Origin: Paraphysomonas bandaiensis
Lineage: Eukaryota; Chrysophyceae
Direction: 5' to 3'
Assembly: GCA_965644295.1 (NCBI GenBank)
Contig: CBFFRP010000355.1
Coordinates: 57,405-121,404 of the forward strand
Length of the DNA: 64,000 nucleotides
The notes under the pieces were generated by a model. The model was not told the DNA's origin. It did no database searches and saw nothing but the letters and a program-made list of their open reading frames with translations. Shown one piece after another: positions 47,642 through 59,800 of this stretch; positions within the stretch are counted from its first letter, which is position 1; each line of letters starts with the position of its first letter. The translations under genes were made by a program, and so were the position numbers.

Positions 47642-50600
47642 ATGCTGGGAGGTCGTGTAGGCGCTCAAGGCGTCCCCGTTAAATGCATACACTCCTCTTC
47701 TTCTCTCTATTATGCCGACAAAGATATTGACACTGGGTTTTGTCGTATGCCAATGTCTCTATTCGACAGATTCAGAGCTGATCCGGGGAGTGTTGTTCAT
47801 CTTATCGTCATACTATCAGAGACATGTTCATATGAAGTGCTGTGTACCGCGTGGCCCCATACACGAGGGCTCGTAGATGATAATGAGATATGCATAGACG
47901 ATGTTGTCTACAGAGGAGAAAAGCGTAATTGGACTATCGCACAGTGTAAAGTGAGTCCGTGAATTTCCAGTGTGTATTTACCTTATATTTTACCCTTAGA
48001 TTCATCGAATTTTTCCCGGAAATGATTGTACAACTCTCCGAATTGATACAAGTGATTCTAGCTCACAAGCTAACCAGCCGCATATATCTACCTTTGGAGG
48101 TTATGCTGCTTGTGACGGTTTCTTCGTTGATTCAAGTGCGAATCCTTCGAAAACATTTAAAATAATGTAATAATGGCGGCTTGTATGGTTCTATCCTGTA
48201 ACACTACGTTATTTGAGCAGTGGTCCAAATACACCAGCAGTTGTGACCCCTCTAACCCTCCTCATACTGTCGAACTCGGGCAATGCGTCCAGCTTCACCC
48301 CGATGAAATCAAGTGGAGAAAGATTAATCGCTACCGCTACCAGTGTAGTGCGGAGAATTATTCGCGATGTTATTTGGCCATCTGTTGCGTTGCCAGTCAA
48401 AAACAATGTTTCTATTCAAGGTATCTTGCAAGTGTAATTCCCGGTATATCGCTCATCGTGTACAGGACTTTTACTCTTGGGACCCCCTGGCGTAGGTGAA
48501 TTTCCTAAGAAAATGATGCTACACTTGTTGACAGTTGTGCGTTTAGGAAAGTCTTACGCTATTACCGCCGTGCGAGAGCTTTGTAAAGCGTGGTGCACGG
48601 TACGCATTCAGTGTTTTCTGTTGGAACATCATCGTGCCACTGTAGGTGTCCGTGCATAATCTCAGCATTCCTGATGTACTGGCTGACCCTGATCCTGTTG
48701 GGTATTGTAGGTGCCAATTTATGTAGACGATTCTGATATTCTGTTTAGATATACACGTGAGATACTTGCCAAGGCGAGGGCCAACTGTGTGCCTGAAGAG
48801 TGCCCAATCGCCACAGCACCACTACATTTTACCCCGTCGACGGAAATCGAACCGATGACGCCGGGCACTGGGAAAAGGAGTCCTTTTTCTTTCAAGCACA
48901 CAGGTTTCAGCAGCTCCTCGTCAACTGTGAGCACCCCTGTGTCCTCTGCTTGTACCCCAATGTCTCTGTCCCCGTTCAGCGCCCGAGGGACACCTGCTGG
49001 AAGGACGAGCACTGGCACCTCTACCCGTATGCGGCCTCTCCCTGAGGTTCATATATTGATGCTGGATGAGTTGGATGCTCTTGGTAGTGGAGGGGAGAAA
49101 AGCTCGTCAGGTTCAGAAACGCAGACTGTGGTTAAGAGTTTAATCTGCTCTTGGATGGATCACAAGCCCACTTCTCATGTCAGGGCAGCGGTTATTGCCA
49201 CTACGAACAGGCCAGCTGAGGTTGATCCATGCTTTAGGCGAGGAGGTAGACTGGAAAAAGACATAGATGTACTTGAATCGTCCACAGATGACAGAAGCAG
49301 GCAATAAGTTGTTTTTGTATTCAACCATGAAGTTATACTATTGCAGGCTATTCAGGAGCCTCTTGAACCAGGTACGCCCGGAGTTGTCGAAATTATTCCA
49401 GGAACACATGAACAAGGATGAATCTTACAATGAATCCAAATTTGAAGAAGATATTGAACGCATTTCTGACCATATTGCATTAGCTACTGGTACTCATTGT
49501 AACACGTATTTCCAATATCTAGTAATAGTTATACAAAGGAGGATACGTCGCTGCCGATGTCACGGCACTTGTTAGAGAGGCAACAGGGTGCACTGCCAGC
49601 AGTATATCCAAGGGAACATTGCCCCCGTCTTACATCTCAGGAAACACTGCAATTCCCAATCTATCGCCACTGGGTGATGTTCTGGCCCAGTGTTTGATGG
49701 AAGCCAAAGCACTTATTCCGCCGTCGTGTCTCCGCAAGGATGCTATAAAAATTCCTTCGGTGTGTAGTTGTACTGGCTGATGGGCCATGTAATCTGATTT
49801 TGGACTGCTTATGTTTAGCTCACATACGAGGACGTTATTGGCTACGCGGATGTGAAGAATAAGCTTGGGCGTGTCCTTGCCTTTGCAGATGCAGAGTCCA
49901 GGATAAGGCTTCAGCGATTTGGACTGACCGGGGCAATGGGAGGTGTCTTGTTATACGGTCCTCCCGGTATTCATGTATTACTTTATTGTACCTTATATCA
50001 TGATGGTCAACAGGGAACTCTAAAACTCGCCTCGTGATGGCTGCTGCGAGCACACATTCCCTTCCTGTGATATCTCTGTCTGCTGCGGACGTGTATTCTG
50101 CATACGTTGGTGCGTCTCGCTCTCGATATAAGCTTGTGATATTTAGCGTTTATGTGACCGGTGCACTACATATAGGCGATGCTGAAGCCGAAATTCGGAG
50201 AGTATTTCGTCTTGCTCGACAAGCACACCCATGTGTTTTATTTTTTGACGAGTTAGATGCTCTGGTGACTGACAGGTAGGGAGCTGTACATTGTCGCGAC
50301 AAAATTAACTCTTCTATAGAGGAAGCGGTGGTAGTAGCAGCAGCAGTAATGTCGAAAGTCGAGTGCTTGCGTCGCTACTGACTGAGATGGATGGTATAGA
50401 TGGGGCGGGGGACGGGGTATTTGTAATCGCAGCGACAAACAAAATTGAAAATATTGACGCAGCTCTGTTGAGAAAGGTTCCTTATATGTTAATAAATAGC
50501 TATTTTCTAATCATCAGTACACAGGGGCGGTTTCATCACTTGCTGCATGTTCCTACTCCAAGTATGGAGGATATGCAGGAATTGGTACTCTACTTCGGTC

Positions 50601-50749
50601 GAAGGTATGGTTTATCGGTATCCGCACAAGAAAATATTAGGATTGTGCTAAGGGAAGGTATGAGTGGTGCAGATGTAGAAAATTTATGTAGAGAAGCAGG
50701 AATGCAAAGAGTTAAAAGTATGATAGCAGTGTCTTCTAGTCCTAGTTAA
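47642..50749 (+). CDS. AFG2/SPATA5-like double AAA+ ATPase
   Basis: Modelled exons 47642-47950, 48000-48166, 48221-48420, 48466-48495, 48547-48599, 48646-48675 (tentative), 48711-49300, 49347-49489, 49539-49759, 49819-49966, 50014-50109, 50176-50275, 50320-50476 and 50525-50749, about 822 residues. Two AAA modules follow an N-terminal domain. D1 has Walker A GPPGVGKS, assembled across an intron, and Walker B ILMLDELDAL. D2 has Walker A GPPGNSKT, also spliced, and Walker B VLFFDELDAL. GPPG-x-SKT is typical of AFG2/Drg1/SPATA5, which recycle shuttling factors from pre-60S ribosomes. The D1 module contains a Ser/Thr/Pro-rich insertion of about 75 residues before its Walker B, unusual for the family. 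One intron (49301-49346) appears to be GC-AG. Both ATPase sites look intact. Confidence 0.8.
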
Positions 50750-51700
50750 CAAGTAAAACCTAAGAAATGTGTCTATATTATTGGAAGATGCGAATGGAGG
50801 ACCAGCTTTAAAGACGAAACAATTATATTATTTACGAATATATTTCATAGGTGTGATCTAAACGTAATCCCTGTCTCGAAGTCTAGTATTTTTTCGTTTA
50901 ATAACAGATAGCTGCTAGCCAGATACCATCTCTATGAATCAACTTAAAGTCTTGTTAATTACTTCATACTTCATATTTCATATTATTGCCAATTGTATAA
51001 TTTAATGAGAGATACACTTCGTATTAGGTAAAGAGAAGAAATGAAGACACTACGTGAGGAATAAAACCTAACAGTCCCTTATGGGGGGTAAGTACCGGAG
51101 ATATCTCCGGGAAACTAACTTGAGCCGCATATATAGTTCTTGCAGATATTGTTCTGTCCACTCATAGCCAAATGCTTGTGTACTTGTGTACTACTTAGTA
51201 TTTAGTGTAGCATTCCCAGAACGGTCATGAATATTATAGTCTATAATCTGACGATAATTCCTCGGTCAATTGTTATTTCATTGCACTTTATTGTATTCGT
51301 GTTATAATATATACATATATTAGGCATACGTGAATTCATTGATCTTAATGCAATCTACATTCTACATCGTATAATTGAGTTTCATGCTCTGCAGTCGAAA
51401 GCAGTGTTTTCTTAATATCAAATGCCTAGAGTGTAGTCCATACATCACGTTAATAACTTCGATATATTCATATAAGAAGTCATTGTAAATAACATACTCG
51501 ACAGATTTATTAGCTTTACCTACTACTACTTGATTTCTACAATCTCATACTACCACACTGTACCACAATGCTACACAAATTACTGTCGCGTATCCAACAA
51601 CTTACAGCAATATTTTATACTTCTCAGTGGACGGTACATGATTAAGAATGACCCTGAGCATATCCAGTAAGATCAATTTATCGTATCAAATAATAACTCT
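50750..51700. other. intergenic region with a small palindrome
   Basis: About 950 bp between the convergent AAA ATPase (+) and EIPR1-like (-) genes. AT-rich. A perfect 16-bp palindrome CCGGAGATATCTCCGG lies at 51095-51110. No gene is seen. Confidence 0.5.
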
Positions 51701-53170
51701 CTACCTTCCTTCGTAGGACAAGGAACAATACATCCAGGCTTCAGCAGCGCTCCAAGCGAGGTCGTAGACGCACTCTTCATGTTGATCCATGACTTTTATC
51801 TATAATATATATACCCACAGGACAAGTTTAAATACTGCAACAATGGTACACCAAGTTCAAACAACTCACCCTGACGTCTGGTGGATCATCGTCCACATCT
51901 TGTTGCGATGATCCAGCTTCGCTCTCCTGTAAGCCAACTCCCAGCCATGGTGCCGATGAACAGGAAGCGATCCGCCAAAGATTCACAAGGTTGTCTGATC
52001 CTCCGCTAAAGTAGACAGTTTATTATAGAAGTAATTATGAGCAGAGTCATACCTTATGATGAGCTGGTCATGGAAAGGGTTGTACTTGGCACACCATACC
52101 CAGTGGCTGTGACCCTCCATTGTGGTCACCGGACAAGAGAGAGACCTCGCATCCCACATCTTAATCTTTCTATCATCTCCTGTTGTAATTAGTGTAAGCG
52201 GTTTGTTCGGGTTGTAGTCGACATCTCTGTGCATCATTTTTAGATCGGGCATTCCACAGTAATTTCAAATACATACCGTATGCCACCCTTGTGGGCATTA
52301 GACACACAGGAGGTGACCTGAAGCTTTCTCGTGTCTATAAATCGCAGAGACGAGTCTGATGCTATTGCAGCCAGATTGACGTTATGAGGGTCCCAAGCTG
52401 CCCCCCCTGAGGTCAACATGTGATACAATAAGGGAACTATAGTAAACGAAATGCAACGCATGTAACCTGCAGCGAACTCCCCGATATCAACATTTTCTTG
52501 TGTAGTCGTGGAGATACTCCCAACAGACTGATGTCGAAAAAGTAACCACATGCTAGCACCATATAAACATTGACTTACACTGACACCGCCTTCTGCCAGG
52601 GACCAGAGAGTAACGGCTGCGGGATCCAAGGCGAGCACTGAGTCTTTCATAGAATGCCACTTCAAAGTATTTACGAATACGGAAGGATCATAGGAAAATT
52701 TGGAAACAGACCCAAGATCTAATAAGTCGCCATCGTAACTGTTGTGCCTTCCACCTCTTTCCTCTTCCTCATCATCGGCATCCATAAACTCCTGCAAGCG
52801 ATACAACGACACACTATTGGTTCCATTCCCTCCTTGACTTGCAGTCAATACGAGAGAGCTATCTTTCGGTGAAGGCTCCATAGCCCAAACTTGATGGGGG
52901 TGGGAGTACACAGCTTTAGCTTCAATTTGGTTATTCTCTTCATCGTATTGCAAAACTGATAACTGCAAGAATCAATGAGACACATGTCTATTAGTACAAA
53001 TAACTACTATAAGAAAATATCATCACCTCATTTTTATCTTTGGCGGAACATGTGCCAACTATGAATCTATGCTTCTCATTGTATGCTTTTTGGGCACTGA
53101 TGCATCTGGCCTGAAGCACATCGCAGTGAGCACAACAGAGCTCAGAGTTATTGCAGATGAGTGTGTGCAT
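51701..53170 (-). CDS. EIPR1: WD40 protein, EIPR1/TSSC1-like
   Basis: Modelled exons 53170-53027, 52962-52579, 52527-52467, 52406-52277, 52226-52053, 52005-51870 and 51799-51701 give 375 residues, near the size of animal EIPR1. Conserved pieces match in order: LQARCISAQ and HRFIVGTCS at the start, VLQYDEENN, HQVWAMEPSP, AAWDPHN, RDVDYNPNKPLTLITTGDD (completed by splicing), KMWDARS, WVWCAKYNPFHDQL, SGGSDNLVNLW and HEECVYDLAWSAAEAWMYCSLSYEGR at the end. EIPR1 binds the EARP and GARP tethering complexes and acts in endosome recycling and dense-core vesicle formation. Two introns (51 and 60 nt) are multiples of three without stops. The first exon's start is uncertain: Met 53170 is the best in-frame candidate. 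Confidence 0.85.
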
Positions 53171-53463
53171 AGAGCATACAATACAACCATACTGTACCTG
53201 ATAATTCACAGAGAAAACACATGGTGCGGAGGTGAACATCAGCTCGGAGTAACTAACGAGAACCACGCTGCTATTACACTTGTGTGTCTGATATCCGCAC
53301 CGTCGGTCTGGAGGCTCTATGGGATTCTAGTCACATATACATATATGTTCACAGTATGCTGTGTAGATACTACTGTGTAGGCCTATAGCATACAGCGTAT
53401 AGCGTACAGCGTATAGCGTATAGCAGTGCCTAACCGTATATTACACACAACAGTATACCTGGT

Positions 53464-53474
53464 ATACTGCTGTA
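53464..53474 (+). promoter_or_regulatory. ATACTGCTGTA promoter motif, copy 5
   Basis: Exact 11-mer in the gap between EIPR1-like (-) and the RNA-silencing gene (+), about 360 bp upstream of the latter's ATG. It is flanked by GTATAC words and by the palindrome TATACCGGTATA near 53528. Confidence 0.45.
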
Positions 53475-53659
53475 GTATTATATCTTGTCACAAGCACTGG
53501 ATACATCCCAACAATATTTTATATGATATACCGGTATACCGTTGTATACTGCCTCTATACAGAGTGATTGTCCAATTTTAAGACAGTACTGGAATCAGTG
53601 AATCCAATCAGCCATATGAAGTGAAGTGTGAGTGCCCTCATATACCGCTGCACACATAC

Positions 53660-53787
53660 ACACATACATACATATATCCATAGAGCCGTATAAGGTCCAA
53701 AGACAAAGAGTGCAGTGGGGGTGTAGACACATACATACATATATCCATAGAGCCGTATAAGGTCCAAAGAGTGCAGTGGGGGTGTAG
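53660..53787. repeat. tandem duplication upstream of the RNA-silencing gene
   Basis: A 67-bp unit (53660-53726) is followed at once by a 61-bp copy (53727-53787) that lacks six bases in its middle and is otherwise identical. Each unit ends in GTGCAGTGGGGGTGTAG. The second copy ends 47 bp before the ATG, so the duplication lies in the promoter or 5' untranslated region. Confidence 0.9.
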
Positions 53788-53834
53788 TGTTCCTACCATT
53801 GTCTGCGTGTACTGTTACTGTTATATTATCAACC

Positions 53835-56800
53835 ATGCAAGGCCTAACAAACCCTATCGGTGAGTTACATGAGCTCGTGGCGAAGTTGTCTCCGGGTACT
53901 CCATTGAACTTTAAGGAAGAGAAGATGATTGCGGGCTTTGTCTGTACCGCTTCTGTATATATATATAACAGAGAATATAGTCGACAAGGCGAGCCGAAGA
54001 GCACAAAGAAAGAAGCGAAGAAAAGTGCAGCATCATTATTATTGAATGATATTAAAGTTACGGATAGTGTACAGCCGACTGAGCCAAATGATACTGATAC
54101 AAAAGATGATTCGGTAGCATCTTATAACGCATTGGAGCAAACCAGTGATTGTTACGCTGATGAGTTGGCAGCCAACAGTGAATCAAGTTGTGTTATATGC
54201 ACTCAATGTTCTAGTGTCCTTGGTTCATTAGTCGATTTTATTTTATTTCAGAAATCGGAATCAGAGATCGAGTTTTCTTTAAAGGAAAGCTGCATTAGTT
54301 CTTACATTTCCACAGAAAAGTTGAAAATAAAAGATAATCTCCACAACAGCTCCTCCAGGTTTCACACCTCGTTTTGGAATGTGGTTTGTGGGAAATGTAA
54401 TAGAAAGTTGGGTGTGGAAAAATGGAATGGACTTTCCAAAATGGTTGTGTTTGGTTGTAATAAAGTACATGTGGACTGCTTAAAAGAGTTTGCAGGGAGA
54501 AAGTGGGTTACAATGAAGAATCATTTGCATCACATTGGCGTTAAGGTAATTTCAGAGTATACATCTTTGTCGACAGATGTGGAATATAATCCACACAAGG
54601 AGTTAGTTGTTGCAGCTTCATCGGAGTGTTTTGAATGGAAGGATTTAGTCAAGAATGGTCTTAAGCCGCGCCCCTATCAGATAGATGCATACCACGCATC
54701 TCTGATTACCAATATCGTGATAGCTATGCCAACTGGGTTTGGCAAAACACTGATAGCGTCGATGACACTGCACCGAATGACCCTGCTGAATCCTGAAAGG
54801 TTGGGTATTTTGATTGTGAGTAGAATTCCTCTTGTCTATCAACAAGCGGCTGCTATTGAAGAACACACATGGTTGCCTGTCTGCAGGCTCTGTGGTGAGA
54901 CAAGTACACCGTATTTGATAAAAAAGATTAAAAATAGATGCGCCAATATCATTGTTGCAACTGCCGGGTCGCTCTTGGATATACTGCAAAAGAAAATATT
55001 ATATATATCCAATTTTAGCTGTATGGTATTTGATGAATGTCACCACGTTAACAAGAAGCACGACTATAATCGCATTTTGCTGGAGTATGTCAGCAAGTGT
55101 CCATCGAAAATAGGTCCTCGTTTAATTGGCTTATCTGCTTCCGTTGTGTCCGCTAAAACAGTGGCCACAGCTGCTGAAAATGTTCGTAAGTTGAAGATAG
55201 CGTTTCGGGATGCAATATTATGGAATACTCGCTTTGATTTCGATCAAAATGAAACAAAGTGGCACGTTGAAGTGAACACCTGTAACCAAGAGGAGATGAA
55301 CGAATATTTGTTTCAAAAGTTAAAAGGCTACATATCGTGTCTGTCTAAATTAATAGGTACAGAAATGCATTCAATGGACAGTATAATGGATCCACAATCG
55401 TCATGGGCTGCAATACTTGGATGGGCAAGAAAATTGCGACGCCAAGTTGACAGCAGTATTAAAGCGGACGTGGAGTGTTTGATAGGGCAAGTGGAAGTTG
55501 CTGTTGCGGCTCTGGAGTGTAATGAACTCCTTGGTCCATACTACGTCTACAAGTTGTTACTTGAGTCATCTCGTGCTGATGATATGGACGCTGCCATTCC
55601 TTTACCTCTCTTACCCCAACTGGAAAGTAAGTACAATATTTCAGAGCTCATTGAACGTGAAAGTTCTGTTGAAGACACTGCGGAACTTCTATCACATCGT
55701 GTGCTCAAGCTTGAGCTGGAGATTCGGAATCTCATTAATATGAGTACAAATTCAAGAGTAATTATATTTGTAGACACGAAGAAGGCGGCCAAAATGCTTA
55801 AGAGTAGGTTGGATATATCGATACGTGAGTGGAAATCTGCTATAATAGTTGGGCACAGTGGGTACGATGGCATGAGCTGGGGAGAGCAAAAGAAAATACT
55901 GGAAAACTTCAGATGTGGAAAGATACGGTTGCTGATATCTACCAGCGTATTGGAAGAAGGTCTGGATGTACAGAGTTGTGACCGAGTTTTTAGATTGGGT
56001 GGCCGATGCTCACTTATTCAAATGGTGCAAAGTCGAGGACGTGCCCGCGCTCAAAATAGTAAGCTGCAGATGATTTTAACGGAAAAAGAACAAGACCGTA
56101 TGATTAAGTTGATGGCTGAGGAAAGGAATTTGCAGCTAGTTCTTGAAGAGGAATGTCAAAGAGAAAACTATGATAGCATAAGGCGTAAGCTAGACAAGCT
56201 GTCTGTGCCGCAAGTAAACGTGGATAAGGATGAAAACAACAGTATGCCGTGTGCTCCAGTTGATGATTATAGTAATTTTACCGAACACTACGCTTTAAAA
56301 CTTTTTGTCCACGGTGGTGGTGACCATAAAATGGTAGACTATTGTCAAAATGAATTATCTGATTACGCGAAACTCCATCATTTTGAGCAGACTTCTATAA
56401 ACGCATCTGTTGATTTACAGTGCTCAGCTTTCGACAAGGACACCGCGGTTTTAGTTGCCAGCTTTTCCTCAAACACCAAAAGTTTTTTCCCTATGTTTTG
56501 CTCTAACTGGAAGTTTCAGTTTCAAATTCGTACTAACGATGATGTCCACCTCAACGATGTCTATATGGCCGTCCCCTCTTCTGAGGTGTTCCCGGAAGGC
56601 CATGTAAATGTGGAACCGATAGGGGGTATTACAGTTGGCTACTTAGTAGATAAAAGACGTTTCGAGAAGTGCTACCGTCTTGGCAGTGACGAGTTGGTTT
56701 ATTCGTCACTGACACTTACTCCTGGAAAGTCCTGGAAACTTACTGCTACCCACAAAGACGGTGATGTTCATATTAGTGACCCAGTGACGAAACTCAACTC

Positions 56801-59800
56801 TTTTGCTTTGATTACTTTTGACACAGTTTCAAACACAATCACTCTTTATCTCATCCTCTCATCCCCTCCAGCGGTTGTAATTTGTGACCGTGTTGAAGGA
56901 AAAAGTGAGCGTGTATCTTTACACTCTCTCTCGAAATCGAATATATATCAACTGGCCCAGAAGGATTTGGAAGCTCTCAAAGGACTTCCTGTGATTGCCA
57001 TATCTTTTCCACTATCGGAGTGGGAAACCCTTTTGAATGCTGTTGGAAACAGGAATATATTAGGAGTGAGAACATACATAACTCGTGTCCATCAGACAGA
57101 GCGTCGCCTAGATACCTATGAAAGGAATGTGATTAATTCTTTCTCAGAGAAAGACCAACTGGAGTGCATCTGGGCTCTTGAATCCCTGAAAGCTCACAGT
57201 TTTATGATACCTTTGAATCCACACGTTATTTTGACATTGCATCGATATATCCACAATGCCTTGAAAGATGGAAAAGGTATTATTGCTGGCATTACACGCG
57301 CTTTATACCGCTTGCCAGTGGTACTCGCACATTCATCTCCTTGGACAGATGCCTTTGAAATGTTCCGCAACATTCTATCTAGCGTCGAAACCTTCCCGAA
57401 CGATTTCTTTGGCGAAGAGTATATAAGTGTTCCTCGTGTTGTAGTTACGCCATCAAGAATACTCTGTCAGCCCTACACTTGGGTAAAGAGTAATAGACTT
57501 CTGCGAATTTTTACACCCGACTTCACCTTCATTTATGTTGCATTCAGGGATGAAGATGGACAGTATTTGTTTAACACACACGTGTTCACTAGTCGTTATC
57601 AAAATATTCTAGATTGTGGCCTGGAAGTATGCGGACGGCTGTTGTCATTTGTCGCTGGATCCGGCTCTCAGATAAGAGGACAGGTTGGAACGTTTGTACT
57701 GGGTGATGAATCTGTAGCCAGCAGTATTCGAGATCGGATTATTCCGAGAACTCAATTTGAAGGGTCTATGTCGAAATATATAAGTCGTCTTGGTCAATTT
57801 TGCACTGCAGATTATCCCACTGTCGACTTATCTGCAGCGAGATGCAAGGTTATAGATGATATATACACCTCTGGTTCTCCTCGCCATCTACTTACAGATG
57901 GAGCTGGAATGATAGCACCGAAGATGTTTGAGTATTTACAAACTAAGTTTTCGAAAGTCGTCAGCAGCAGTTGTTGCGCAGTGCAAGTTCGTGTTCAAGG
58001 CCACAAGGGGACCCTCTCTGTTGCTGACATATCCCACTTTCCGGAAGTAGATGTCGTCTTTCGAAGGAGCATGGAAAAATTTTCTAGTAATGACATGACT
58101 CTTTGTATTGCATCATGTGCTGAATACAACCCGCTGAAGCTGAATAGAGATTTCTTGAATCTTTTATTTTCTATTGATACCAGTGAAGGATGGACACCCT
58201 ACAATTATCTGTATCATATACAAGAGAAGGAGCTCTGCAGACTAGCTAATATTCTAATGGACGAAGATGCTGCACTACAGGAATTAGACAGCATCGGATA
58301 TGCAACAGATTCATTGCGACGGGCAAAGCACATGATACTGAATGAGCCTTTTTTTGTCAACCTTTTGGTGACTTATTATCACCAAAAGTGCAGGGCCCTC
58401 CGTTCCAAGACACAGATTCCGATTTCTGATGGATGTTTGTTAATGGGAATTCCTGATCCTTCTGGTCTCTTGAAAGATGGTGAGGTTTTTTTGCAACCGC
58501 ATTCGCCTGAAAGCGAGACGCCTACATGTGTTTTGGGTAGGGCGCTAATATGGAGAAATCCTTGTTTGGATCCCGGGGACCTGCGGTGCGTTCAATGCGT
58601 AGATATTCCCGACTTAAGGAGATACGTCAATGTTCTTATTCTCCCAGCATCGGGTACTTGTCGGCGCTCTCTAGCCAGTGAATGTTCTGGTGGAGATTTG
58701 GATGGAGACAAATTTTCTATTATGTGGGATGATTCCGTTGTACCTCCGTCTCGTTTGACGCCGTGGGATGCAGTGGACTATGATATGAACGCTCAGAAAG
58801 CGAAAGAAAGTTACCCTGCTGAAGAAAGTGGTTCCATGGGATCTGTTGTCGCCAAAACTATGTGCAACACTGCCTTAGGTCGTATCGCGAGAAAGCATAT
58901 GGCGTACTGTGATCAGAAAGATGCCGGTGCTGCTGATCCTTATGCCCGTGAAGCCGCACTTGCACAGGCCCTTGCTGTCGACTACCCGAAAACTGGCATT
59001 CCACCTAGAATACCTATCAAAGTTGACCGGATAAAATCCTACCCATCCTTTATGGAGAACACGACGAGGGACTCATACGTGTCACGTAAACCCCTCGGAA
59101 TGTTATATGACCGGTGTATCTCTGTGGTATACGACACCAATTTTGCGACCTTGACTACACAAGTACTACCACAAGACGTCTTTTTGATTCCCGACAGGGA
59201 AGTATATCAAGACGAGGCCAATCAAGTCTATAAACTCTACAGGGATGATATAATGAATTATATGATTCGCTTTGGACTGAAGTATGAAAGTGAACTCATA
59301 CTTGCCATGCCACTCTCACTGCAGAATGAGTTGTCTTCTGACATTGGGGCCGTTCAGCGATCCCTTAAAATAGCGTGGGAATCAATTCAAAGGAAATATC
59401 AAGAAATTTTTTACCAGGGTTTGCATGACGGCACTTGCAGAGCTGCTGCATGCAAGGCGTCAGCGTGGTACTCTGCTGCATACGATATAGAGAGGGAGGG
59501 ATATGACGGTTATCGAGTCTTGAGTTTTCCATGGCTCGTCGCCGAACACTTAAGTGGGCTATGTGATTCGTGCAATATTTCCACGGGTTGGATATATGAG
59601 CTAGTTGGTAGTGAGGTGTTAGCGCTATGGAAACAAGCCGTTCCTATGATCAAGCATATTGTGTCTGTGAAAATGGAGGTTTTTGAAAAGATAAAAGCGA
59701 TTGTGTTAAAATTTAATGACAGTTTTCGTATTGAGCCGTATGGGTCTGTCGCTCATAGGTTGTGTGATACTTCTTCAGATCTTGATATTTTCGTGGAGAA

